Source of the DNA: Humibacillus xanthopallidus
Lineage (GTDB): Bacteria; Actinomycetota; Actinomycetes; Actinomycetales; Dermatophilaceae
Length of the DNA stretch: 64,000 nt
Direction of reading: 5' to 3'
NCBI RefSeq assembly: GCF_006716675.1
Contig: NZ_VFPM01000002.1
Coordinates: forward strand, 1,488,001 to 1,552,000
Made by a program: the position numbers and the translations under genes. Of this stretch, positions 43,600 through 51,344 are shown piece after piece. The first letter of the stretch is position 1. Each line of letters starts with the position of its first letter. Under the pieces are notes generated by a model. That model made no database searches. It saw nothing but the letters and a program-made list of their open reading frames with translations, and was not told the origin of the DNA.

Positions 43600-43765
43600 A
43601 GACTGACAAAGGAGCCGAGTGGACGCGGGTTTTCCGACTTTGCCCCGAGCCGGCCCCCTGGTGGGGAACGGCCGTCGGCATCACGGTTGCGGGTCAGCGC
43701 CGGAGTCACACCGGCTTGCCCCATCGTCCTTCGGTACGTGCGAACCGTGGCACGTGGCCCCCACG
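43600..43765 (-). promoter_or_regulatory. Cobalamin riboswitch
   Basis: On the minus strand the B12-box region reads GCCGGTGTGACTCCGG then GCTGACCCGCAACCGTGA (about 43720 down to 43684), the core aptamer consensus, followed by the downstream AAGTCGGAAAACCCGC element (about 43640-43624). Boundaries are approximate. It lies upstream of the SCO2322-ECF-cobU-cobS unit. An 8-base segment downstream (43577-43584) is complementary to the CCGG-box arm (43700-43707), a possible antisequestor, so B12 would turn the operon off. Confidence 0.9.
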
Positions 43766-43830
43766 CTCGTCAAACCGCACGTCGGGCGGCGGTCCGGACC
43801 GCTGTCGTGGCGGCTGGCTAGGGTGAGGCC

Positions 43831-44046
43831 ATGAGCGCTGACTGGTCCTGGCTGTTCCTCGACGCCCACGGCAACACGATGGAGGGCGAGGGTCTGCCGA
43901 CGGCCGGCTTCCCGACCCAGAGCGACGCCGAGAACTTCCTCGGGGAGTCGTGGCAGGAGCTGCTCGCCGCCGGGGTCGAGGCCGTGACGCTGCGCCAGAA
44001 CGAGGCCGTCGTCTACGGCCCGATGAGCCTGCGGGCCGCGGAGTGA
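43831..44046 (+). CDS. Small conserved actinobacterial protein (71 aa)
   Basis: MSADWSWLFLDAHGNTMEGE, then FPTQSDAENFLGESWQELLA and a C-terminal RQNEAVVYGPMSL. A compact alpha/beta protein seen widely in actinobacteria, without known role. Its stop overlaps the GTG of the beta-lactamase-fold gene by 4 bp. Divergent from the riboswitch unit. Confidence 0.75.
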   Translation: MSADWSWLFLDAHGNTMEGEGLPTAGFPTQSDAENFLGESWQELLAAGVEAVTLRQNEAVVYGPMSLRAAE

Positions 44047-45425
44047 GCGAACGCCTGTCCGACGCGCTGGGGCGCGACCTCCTCGGACGGGTGCTGACGG
44101 CGCAGCGCTCGTGGCGCTCACCCGGCGTCAGCGCCGGTGTCGTCCGTGACGGCGAGCTCGTGTGGTCGGCGCACGTCGGGTCGGCGCGGCTGGGTGAGCC
44201 CGGCGCGCCTGTCTCGCCGGGGTCGGCTGCGCCGGCTGACGACGACACGCAGTTCATGATCGGCTCCGTCACCAAGACCTTCACGGCGCTCGCCGTCATG
44301 TCGCTGCGTGACGAGGGCCGGCTCACCCTCGACGACGTGCTGGGCGACTACCTGCCCGGCACGCGGCACGGCAGAGTGCCGCTGCGGCAGATGCTCGCCC
44401 ACGCCTCCGGCCTCCAGCGCGAGCCGATCGGCAACATCTGGGAGAGCCTGCAGGCCCCCGATCGCGAGGCCTTCGTGGCCGGCGTCGAGCAGGCCGAGCA
44501 GGTGCTGCCCGCGCACCACGCCTTCCACTACTCCAACCTCGCCTACGGCCTGCTCGGCCAGGTCATCGAACGGGTCACCGGCCAGGACTGGGAGCACGTC
44601 GTCCGAGACCGGGTCACGGGGCCGCTGGGCATGACGCGCACCGGCCTCCTGCCGGCGCACGACCGCGCGGTCGGCTACCAGATCGACCCCTACGCCGGCA
44701 CCGCCCGCGAGGAGCCCCTCTTCGAGCTGGGCGCGACCGCTCCGCTCGGTGGGCTGTGGTCGACGGTCGCCGACATGGCTCGCTATGCGGCCTACGTCGC
44801 GCGCCCTGACGGCCGCGTCGTCTCGGCCGAGACGGTCGAGGAGATGTGCCGACCGATCATCATGACCGACGTCGACAGCTGGGGTGGCGCCTACGGGCTC
44901 GGCTTCGGCATGGGCCGGCGCGGCGAGCGTGTCTACGTCGGTCACGGGGGAGCGATGCCCGGCTTCCTCACCGGCCTCCGGGTGCGCCGCCGCGAGGGCG
45001 TGGGGGCAGTCGTCTTCGCGAACGCGAGCTCGGGGGCGCTCTCGCTCGCCCTCGCCACCGACCTCGTCGAGGCCGTGCTCGACGCCGAGCCCTCGCTGGC
45101 GGCTCCGTGGGCGCCAGAGGCTCCCCGTCCCGAGCTCGAGCACCTGCTCGGGCTCTGGTGGTCGGAGGGCTCGCCCATCACCTTCTTCGTCCGTGACGGC
45201 GCGCTGTGGTCGCGCCTCGGCGAGGATGACCCGCTCTCGGAGACGCGGTATGCCGCCGAGCGCCGTGACGGTCAGGTCGTGGCCGACCGCTTCCGTGCCG
45301 TCGAGGGCCGCGAGCGCGGCGAGCTCCTCGAGGTGGTGCGCGCGCAGGACGGTTCGGTCGACCGGCTCTACTTCGCGACGTATGCCGTGACGCGCGCGCC
45401 GCTCGCCTTCGCCGACCTGCTCTGA
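44043..45425 (+). CDS. Beta-lactamase family serine hydrolase (460 aa)
   Basis: From GTG 44043. Class C/penicillin-binding fold: S-V-T-K (Ser75, Lys78 in IGSVTKTF), Y-S-N motif in HYSNLAYGLLG, and a third-motif equivalent HGG in VGHGGAMPG. C-terminal domain of about 110 residues. No signal peptide, so cytoplasmic; probably an esterase or peptidase rather than a resistance enzyme. Translationally coupled to the 71-aa gene. Confidence 0.85.
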   Translation: MSERLSDALGRDLLGRVLTAQRSWRSPGVSAGVVRDGELVWSAHVGSARLGEPGAPVSPGSAAPADDDTQFMIGSVTKTFTALAVMSLRDEGRLTLDDVLGDYLPGTRHGRVPLRQMLAHASGLQREPIGNIWESLQAPDREAFVAGVEQAEQVLPAHHAFHYSNLAYGLLGQVIERVTGQDWEHVVRDRVTGPLGMTRTGLLPAHDRAVGYQIDPYAGTAREEPLFELGATAPLGGLWSTVADMARYAAYVARPDGRVVSAETVEEMCRPIIMTDVDSWGGAYGLGFGMGRRGERVYVGHGGAMPGFLTGLRVRRREGVGAVVFANASSGALSLALATDLVEAVLDAEPSLAAPWAPEAPRPELEHLLGLWWSEGSPITFFVRDGALWSRLGEDDPLSETRYAAERRDGQVVADRFRAVEGRERGELLEVVRAQDGSVDRLYFATYAVTRAPLAFADLL

Positions 45426-45444
45426 CCGGGGGCCTCAGCCGGGG

Positions 45445-46029
45445 TCAGGACGGGTGGTCGCCGCGTGCGACCTGGGGCTTCGGCATACGGGTGCGGCGCA
45501 TCTGGAAGGCCCGCATGATGGCGTACCACGCGTCGCCCTTCTCGGACTGGCCGAACTTCGACTCGATCTTCGTGCGGGTGCGCCGCCACATGAGCAGGGC
45601 GTCGATGACCGCGACGATGATGAGGCCGTAGACGAGGATGAAGACGGCCATGAGCGCCCAGCTCGCGCGCACGAAGCTGAGCAGCAGCACGATGAGCATG
45701 ATCGGCAGCATGAACTCGCCGATGTTCCAGCGGGCGTCCACCGTGTCGCGGATGAAGCGCCGACGCGGCCCCTTGTCGCGGGCCGGCAGGAACTTCTCGT
45801 CGCCGGCGAGCATGCCTGCTCGCTGCTTGGCCATCTGCTCCCGGCGCACGGCCTTGTCGGTCGAGCGGGCCGCCTTGCGGTCGGTGACGATGAGGGGACG
45901 CTTGTTGAGGGCCTCCTGCTCGCGACGCTTCGGCGTCGGGCGGTTCTTGGCCCCGGGGCGCGCCTGGTCCTGCTCGACTGGCGGGGCGAGCTCTTCGTTG
46001 AGGGTCTTCTTGCGTCCGAACACGGACAC
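45445..46029 (-). CDS. DUF3043 membrane protein
   Basis: 194 residues from GTG 46029. Basic, low-complexity N-terminal half (MSVFGRKKTL, KNRPTPKRREQEALNKRPLI), two closely spaced membrane helices (about 105-150) and a C-terminal RRTRTKIESKFGQSEKGDAW segment, all typical of DUF3043 (M. tuberculosis Rv2206). Function unknown. It starts three bases after the methyltransferase stop. Confidence 0.87.
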   Translation of the reverse strand: MSVFGRKKTLNEELAPPVEQDQARPGAKNRPTPKRREQEALNKRPLIVTDRKAARSTDKAVRREQMAKQRAGMLAGDEKFLPARDKGPRRRFIRDTVDARWNIGEFMLPIMLIVLLLSFVRASWALMAVFILVYGLIIVAVIDALLMWRRTRTKIESKFGQSEKGDAWYAIMRAFQMRRTRMPKPQVARGDHPS

Positions 46030-46032
46030 ACT

Positions 46033-46779
46033 CTAAGCGCTGGCGGGCGGGTCGCCGGCATCGTGAGCGTGGGTGAGACCGGGGCTGTGACTGGGGCCGT
46101 GACTGGAGTAGCCGCCGCCGCGTGGATCAGGTGGCCCGCGGGTGACCTGCCGGGGGCTGCAGCGGGACGAAGCGGTAGTAGCCGCCGCCGCGTGGATCAG
46201 GTGGCCCGCGGGTGACCTGCCGGGCTGCAGCGGGACGAAGCGGTAGTAGCCGTGCTCGCTCACCCGCGTCGCTCCTGCCTCGAGGACCACGAGCGCCATC
46301 CGGCCGGCGACGGGCACGACGAGCCGCCCGGGGTCGGCGAGCTGGTCGACGAGCGCCTGTGGCAGGCGAGCAGCCTGCGCCGAGACGAGGATGCGGTCCC
46401 ACGGACCCTCGGCGGGCAGGCCGAGGACGGCGGGGTCGGCCGCGCGAGCCTGCGCCCACGGCATACCGGCCCGGGCGACGTTCTCGGCGCCCCACCGGGC
46501 GAGGTGGGGCTCGATCTCGACGCCGACGACGTGGCCGGCCGGGCCGACGAGGTGGCCGAGCAGGGCCGTCGTCCACCCGGACCCCGAGCCGACGTCGAGC
46601 ACCCGCTGGCCCGGACGGACGTCGAGCAGGCGGAGCATGTCGGCGACGGTGCGTGGCTGCGAGCACGTGCCGCCGTGCCCGATCGGCAGTGGTCCGTCGA
46701 CGCCGGCGCGCCGGCGCACCCCGCGCGGCAGGAAGTCCGCTCGCGGGACCGCCTCGAAGGCGTCGTCGACGGCGTCCAC
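46033..46779 (-). CDS. Protein-L-isoaspartate O-methyltransferase-like protein with altered C-terminus
   Basis: 248 residues from GTG 46779 (MDAVDDAFEAVPRADFLP). Repairs isoaspartyl residues using SAM, if active. Motifs: LPIGHGGTCSQPRTVADML, SAM motif VLDVGSGSGW, WDRILVSAQA (post-II motif), LVVPVAG. The normal protein should end shortly after GYYRFVPLQP. Here a near-exact 70/68-bp tandem duplication (46108-46245) with a two-base length difference shifts the frame, adding about 55 junk-like residues (SPAGHLIHAAAATTASS...). Confidence 0.78.
   Translation of the reverse strand: MDAVDDAFEAVPRADFLPRGVRRRAGVDGPLPIGHGGTCSQPRTVADMLRLLDVRPGQRVLDVGSGSGWTTALLGHLVGPAGHVVGVEIEPHLARWGAENVARAGMPWAQARAADPAVLGLPAEGPWDRILVSAQAARLPQALVDQLADPGRLVVPVAGRMALVVLEAGATRVSEHGYYRFVPLQPGRSPAGHLIHAAAATTASSRCSPRQVTRGPPDPRGGGYSSHGPSHSPGLTHAHDAGDPPASA
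46108..46245. repeat. Tandem duplication, 70 and 68 bp, in a methyltransferase gene
   Basis: 46108-46177 and 46178-46245 are the same sequence except for two extra G in the first unit's G run. The copies encode the same HGYYRFVPLQP-type end but in different frames. Confidence 0.9.
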
Positions 46780-46799
46780 CGTGTCAGTGAACCACCGAC

Positions 46800-47654
46800 C
46801 TACGACCCCGCGGGCTGCCGCGGGCGGCGCGCGATGACGTGCAGGAGGGTTCCGAGGGCGCGATACGGGTCGGTGGCGCCCAGGCGCTCCTCGACGTCGA
46901 GCAGCTCCGCGAGCTCGGCGCCTCGCGGGGCGGGCTCGTCGACGGGCACGTCGTCGGACGCCACGCGCACCCCGCCCCACGCCTCGACGTCGAGGCCCGC
47001 GTCGGCGCACGCCGACGTCAGCGACGCCAGGGTGTCGGCGCGAGCGTCGACACCGATCTCGTTGCGGTAGAACGCATCTCGGCCCTCGACTCGCGCAGCG
47101 GTGCTCTCGTCGAGCATCCGGATGGCTGCGCTCCAGTCGTGTCGGGAGGCAGGTCGCCAGGCCAGTGCGTCACCGTTGCGGGCCAGGACCGACAGCGTCC
47201 CGCCGGGGGCCAGTCGCTCGGCCAGCGACCGGATCGCCGACCGGCTCTCGGGAAGGTACATGAGCACGCCGTGGCAGAGCACGACGTCGAAGGTCGCCGA
47301 CCGGACGCTGGCTGCCAGGCTGTCGAGGTCGCCGCCCAGGAGGGTGACCCGGTCGCGCGCGACCTGGTCGAGGTCTGCGGCGCTCCGGTCGAAGGCCGCG
47401 CGCATGCCCTCGTCGGGCTCGACCGCCGTCACGACGTGCCCGAGGGCAGCGAGCCGCAGGGCCTGGGTGCCCTGGCCCGCCCCGACATCGAGCACGGTCG
47501 CGGGCGGCGCGGGCAGGTGCTGCGCCAGCTGTCGGGCCACGACCTCCTGCCGCACGACGTTGCGCAGGTTGCCGAGCCGGCGCAGCCAGGCGTCCTGTCC
47601 GGCGAGGAAGGAGTTGGCGGCGACGACCCCGAAACTACCCGCGGCCCCTGACAC
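46800..47654 (-). CDS. Class I SAM-dependent methyltransferase
   Basis: 284 residues from GTG 47654. SAM site VLDVGAGQGTQALRLAALGH near residue 54, acidic strand VEPDEGM, post-I LLGGDLDSL, and VVLCHGVLMYLPE. Resembles the CmoA/UbiE-like group of actinobacterial methyltransferases; substrate unknown. The stop is 21 bases before the next gene's GTG, and it is divergent from the dipeptidase. Confidence 0.85.
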   Translation of the reverse strand: MSGAAGSFGVVAANSFLAGQDAWLRRLGNLRNVVRQEVVARQLAQHLPAPPATVLDVGAGQGTQALRLAALGHVVTAVEPDEGMRAAFDRSAADLDQVARDRVTLLGGDLDSLAASVRSATFDVVLCHGVLMYLPESRSAIRSLAERLAPGGTLSVLARNGDALAWRPASRHDWSAAIRMLDESTAARVEGRDAFYRNEIGVDARADTLASLTSACADAGLDVEAWGGVRVASDDVPVDEPAPRGAELAELLDVEERLGATDPYRALGTLLHVIARRPRQPAGS

Positions 47655-47713
47655 GAGGCAGACGGCATACGGGCTCCTCGTCGGTGCCCGCCGGCCTCGG
47701 TAGGGTCACCGGT

Positions 47714-49090
47714 GTGACCGACGCAGCCCGCACCCCAGCCCTCACGCCCGACGAGATCGAGGCCATCCGCGCCCGCGTGGCCGAGCTCATGCCGCAGGTG
47801 CGGGCCGACCTCGAGGCACTCGTGCGCATCCCCAGCGTCTCGGCGAGCAGCTTCGACCAGTCACAGGTCGCCCGCAGCGCCGATGCCGTCGCCGAGCTGC
47901 TGCGTGCCGAGGGGCTCGAGGTCGAGGTCGTCACCGAAGGCGGACGGCCGGCGGTCATCGGGCACGTCGACGGACCCGAGGGCGCGCCGACGGTCACCCT
48001 CTATGCCCACCACGACGTGCAGCCGCCCGGTGACGAGGCCGACTGGCACACCGCGCCCTTCGAGCCGACGGAGCGCGACGGGCGCCTCTACGGCCGCGGT
48101 GCGGCCGACGACAAGGCCGGGGTGATGGCCCACATCGCGGCGCTGCGCGCGCACTCGGGCAACCTCCCGGTCGGTCTGACGATCTTCGTCGAGGGCGAGG
48201 AGGAGTCGGGCTCCCCGTCGCTCGAGACGATCCTCGAGCGCCACGGCGACCGGCTCGCTGCCGACGCCATCGTCATCGCCGACTCGACCAACTGGGCCGT
48301 CGGCGCGCCGGCGCTGACGACGACCCTTCGCGGCGGCCTGCGGGCCGTCGTCACGGTGCGCACCCTCGACCACTCCGTGCACTCGGGCATGTACGGCGGC
48401 GCCGCCGTCGACGCGGTCACGGCGCTCGTGCGGTTGCTCGCGAGCCTGCACGACGACGACGGGTCGGTCGCCGTCGCCGGGCTCGACGTGGGCGAGGCAG
48501 CCGACCTCGACTACGACGAGGCACGCTTCCGCGAGGAGAGCGGACTGCTCGACGGTGTCGAGCTCATCGGCACCGGCTCGATCCTGTCGCGGCTCTGGAC
48601 CAAGCCGTCGATCACGACGATCGGCATCGACGCCACGTCCATCGACAAGGCGTCTAACACGCTCGCCGCCTCGGCCGCTGCGAAGATCTCCGTGCGCCTC
48701 GCGCCGACGCAGGACCCCGCGGCGGCGTTCGAGCTGGTCAAGGCGCACCTCGAGAGCCACGCCCCGTGGGGCGCCGAGGTCGAGGTGGCGTTGGAGGAGA
48801 GCGGTCCCGGCTTCGCAGCCCAGGCCGACGGGCCGCTCTACGACGAGGCGCGGGCCTCCTTCGCCGACGCCTGGGGCGTCGACCCCGTCGACATCGGCGT
48901 CGGCGGGTCGATCCCGTTCATCGCGAGCTTCGTCGAGCGCTTCCCGGATGCGGCGATCATCGTCACCGGCGTCGAGGACCCCGACACCCGCGCGCACGGG
49001 GCCAACGAGTCGCTGCACCTCGGCGAGTTCGAGAACGTGTGCGTCGCCGAGGCAGTCTTCCTCGCCCGAGTGGGGGCGCTGCACGGCTGA
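47714..49090 (+). CDS. M20 family dipeptidase
   Basis: 458 residues from GTG 47714. Metal-site motifs: LYAHHDVQPPG, GRGAADDKAG, FVEGEEESGSP (catalytic Glu pair), ADSTNW, and C-terminal HGANESLHLGEFEN. Dimerisation-domain region contains TVRTLDHSVHSGMYGG. Matches the CNDP/peptidase V-like dipeptidase group. An upstream in-frame start at 47684 is less consistent with family N-termini. Confidence 0.93.
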   Translation: MTDAARTPALTPDEIEAIRARVAELMPQVRADLEALVRIPSVSASSFDQSQVARSADAVAELLRAEGLEVEVVTEGGRPAVIGHVDGPEGAPTVTLYAHHDVQPPGDEADWHTAPFEPTERDGRLYGRGAADDKAGVMAHIAALRAHSGNLPVGLTIFVEGEEESGSPSLETILERHGDRLAADAIVIADSTNWAVGAPALTTTLRGGLRAVVTVRTLDHSVHSGMYGGAAVDAVTALVRLLASLHDDDGSVAVAGLDVGEAADLDYDEARFREESGLLDGVELIGTGSILSRLWTKPSITTIGIDATSIDKASNTLAASAAAKISVRLAPTQDPAAAFELVKAHLESHAPWGAEVEVALEESGPGFAAQADGPLYDEARASFADAWGVDPVDIGVGGSIPFIASFVERFPDAAIIVTGVEDPDTRAHGANESLHLGEFENVCVAEAVFLARVGALHG

Positions 49091-49091
49091 C

Positions 49092-49194
49092 GGCCGCGTT
49101 GCATGCTTGGTGGCCGCGTTGCACGCCTGATGGCCGCCGGGCTCAGGACGGCGGGCTCAGGACGGCGGGCTCAGGACGGCGGGCTCAGGACGGC
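49092..49194. repeat. Two minisatellites: 2 x 20 bp and 4 x 14 bp
   Basis: GGCCGCGTTGCA-type 20-bp units at 49092-49111 and 49112-49131, then four exact GGGCTCAGGACGGC units at 49139-49194. The last 14-bp unit contains the stop codon of the phosphoesterase; the other copies reproduce that codon downstream of it. Confidence 0.9.
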
Positions 49195-50018
49195 GGCGGG
49201 AAGGCCGATCCGCGGTAGACCTGCTCACGCAGCTCGAGGGCGTAGGCCTCGACGTCGGGCATGCCGAGCTCGCGGGCGACCGCGATCTCGGCCTCGACGT
49301 CGTAGGGCACCCGCACGAAGGTGATCGACGGCCCGGCCCTGCCTCCCGGCGCCGCCACAGCGGGCCCGCTTTCGGGCCCGCTGCCCGGGAAGCTGCCCGG
49401 GAAGGTGCCCGGGAAGCTGTCCGGCCCGGTGTCCGGGTCGCCCTCGAGGATGACGTACGGCGCTCCCGGTGCGTCGAGCGGGTTGCCGACCGACCCGGCG
49501 TTGAAGAGGGTCAGGCCGAGGTCGACCTCGAGGTAGGTGCCGTGGATGTCGCCGTATCCGACGACTGTCGGCGTCGGACCGTCGCCGGTGAAGTCGGTGT
49601 TGGTGAACATCCCCCGGAACTCCTCCGGCGTGTGGTCATAGTTGACGCGGTGGAACTCGTGCACCTGCGAGGCGTGGAAGAAGCGGACGTGCTGACCGCT
49701 CATGACGAGGTCATGGGTGTTCGGCAGGGCGAGCAGCCAGGCCCGGTCGTCGGGGCTGAGCTCGTCGTGGGTCCACTGCGCGGCCGGCCAGAGCTGGGTC
49801 TCGTCGCGCGCGATGAAGGTGTCCCAGTTGCCGCGCACCGTGACCTCGCAGTGCGCCCGGGTGAGGGCGATCGCCTCTGAGCCGCGCGGCCCCTTGCCGA
49901 CGACGTCGCCGAGGTTGATGATGCGCCTGATCCCGCGCGCCTCGATGTCGGCCAGCACTGCCTCGAACGCGGTCGTGTTGCCGTGCACGTCGGAGACGAC
50001 GGCGATGCGGCCGGGCAT
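49185..50018 (-). CDS. Metallophosphoesterase (YfcE/DevT-type)
   Basis: 277 residues from ATG 50018. Calcineurin-like dimetal motifs: VVSDVHGN, INLGDVVGKGP, VRGNWD, and HGTYLEVD with FNAGSVGNP toward the C-terminus. A Pro/Gly/Ser repeat (FPGTFPGSFPGSGP, about residues 197-212), encoded by 12-bp tandem repeats at 49380-49425, interrupts the C-terminal part. The array at 49139-49194 ends the gene. Starts 8 bp from the nadA 3' end. Substrate not predictable. Confidence 0.85.
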   Translation of the reverse strand: MPGRIAVVSDVHGNTTAFEAVLADIEARGIRRIINLGDVVGKGPRGSEAIALTRAHCEVTVRGNWDTFIARDETQLWPAAQWTHDELSPDDRAWLLALPNTHDLVMSGQHVRFFHASQVHEFHRVNYDHTPEEFRGMFTNTDFTGDGPTPTVVGYGDIHGTYLEVDLGLTLFNAGSVGNPLDAPGAPYVILEGDPDTGPDSFPGTFPGSFPGSGPESGPAVAAPGGRAGPSITFVRVPYDVEAEIAVARELGMPDVEAYALELREQVYRGSAFPPPS

Positions 50019-50026
50019 CGAGGCAG

Positions 50027-51229
50027 TCAGTCCTTGTGGGTCGTGCCGGGCAGGGCGAGCATCCGGTCGAGCGCGGCCCGCGCCTCCGCGGCCACCGTCG
50101 GGTCGACGCGGATCGGGTTGACGACGCGCCCGTCGACGAGCGACTCGAGCGCCCACACGAGGTGGGGCAGGTCGATGCGGTTCATCGTCGAGCAGTAGCA
50201 GACGTTCTTCTCGAGGAAGGCGATGCGCTGCTCGGGGAACTGCGTCGCGAGGCGGCGCACGAGGTTGAGCTCGGTGCCGACGACCCAGGAGGTGCCGGCC
50301 GGCGCCGCGGCGATGGTCTGGATGATCTTCTCGGTCGAGCCGACCTCGTCGGCGAGCTCGACGACCTCGTACTGGCATTCGGGGTGGACGATGACCTTGA
50401 CGCCCGGGATCTCACGTCGGGCGGTCTCCACCGCGTCGACCGAGAAGCGGCCGTGCACCGAGCAGTGCCCTCGCCACAGGATCATCCGGGCGCGACCGAG
50501 CTGCTCGCCGGTGAGGCCGCCGTTGGGGCGGTGGGGGTCCCACACGACGCAGTCGTCGAGCGAGAGTCCGAGCTCGCGCACCGCGGTGTTGCGCCCGAGG
50601 TGCTGGTCGGGCAGGAAGAGCACCTTGCCGGTGCCGTCGACGCCGCCGACCTGCTCGAACGCCCAGTCGAGGGCGGTGCGGGCGTTGGAGCTCGTGCAGA
50701 TCGTGCCCCCGTGGCGGCCGGTGAAGGCCTTGATCGCGGCCGAGGAGTTCATGTAGGTGACGGGGATCGTCTGCTCGGCGACCCCGGCGGCGCTCAGCTG
50801 CTCCCAGCAGTCCTCGACCTGCGCGATGGCGGCCATGTCGGCCATGGAGCACCCGGCGGCGAGGTCGGGCAGGATCACGGTCTGCTCGTCGCTCGTCAGG
50901 ATGTCGGCGGACTCGGCCATGAAGTGCACGCCGCAGAAGACGATGTAGGGCGCGTCGGGACGGGCCGCCGCGTCACGCGCGAGCTTGAAGGAGTCGCCGG
51001 TGACGTCGGCGAACTCGATGACCTCGTCGCGCTGGTAGTGGTGGCCGAGCACGAAGACCCGGTCGCCGAGCGCGGCCTTGGCGGCACGGGCTCGCGCCAC
51101 GAGGTCCGGGTCGGACGGTGACGGCAGCTCGCCGGGGCACTCGACACCGCGCTCCGTGTGCAGGTCGGTGCCCTGCCCGAGCACGAGCAGGGGCAGCGGG
51201 GCCGGTGCCGAGGCGGTGTCGGTGCTCAT
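50027..51229 (-). CDS. nadA: Quinolinate synthase
   Basis: Iron-sulfur enzyme making quinolinate from iminoaspartate and dihydroxyacetone phosphate for NAD. 400 residues from ATG 51229. Motifs: VFVLGHHYQRDEVIEFAD, FCGVHFMAESADIL (first cluster Cys), MNSSAAIKAF, WRGHCSVHGRF, HPECQYEVVE, and EKNVCYCSTMN with the last cluster cysteines. nadB and nadC are not in the window. A 14-bp-arm inverted repeat lies upstream. Confidence 0.95.
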   Translation of the reverse strand: MSTDTASAPAPLPLLVLGQGTDLHTERGVECPGELPSPSDPDLVARARAAKAALGDRVFVLGHHYQRDEVIEFADVTGDSFKLARDAAARPDAPYIVFCGVHFMAESADILTSDEQTVILPDLAAGCSMADMAAIAQVEDCWEQLSAAGVAEQTIPVTYMNSSAAIKAFTGRHGGTICTSSNARTALDWAFEQVGGVDGTGKVLFLPDQHLGRNTAVRELGLSLDDCVVWDPHRPNGGLTGEQLGRARMILWRGHCSVHGRFSVDAVETARREIPGVKVIVHPECQYEVVELADEVGSTEKIIQTIAAAPAGTSWVVGTELNLVRRLATQFPEQRIAFLEKNVCYCSTMNRIDLPHLVWALESLVDGRVVNPIRVDPTVAAEARAALDRMLALPGTTHKD

Positions 51230-51264
51230 CCTCAGATCGTATGCCGTCCGGCCCCCACCCCCGA

Positions 51265-51310
51265 TTCGAGGTGATCCCGGGAGCAGGGTCCCCTGCGGGA
51301 TCACCTCGAA
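51265..51310. other. Inverted repeat between divergent nadA and glycerate kinase genes
   Basis: Perfect 14-bp arms TTCGAGGTGATCCC (51265-51278) and its complement (51297-51310), with an inner CAGGG/CCCTG pair. It sits between two divergent starts. Could be an operator, a terminator preventing cross-transcription or a dispersed palindrome. Confidence 0.6.
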
Positions 51311-51344
51311 CCGCCGGGGCGTCCGGGATGGGAGGATGCGGCTC

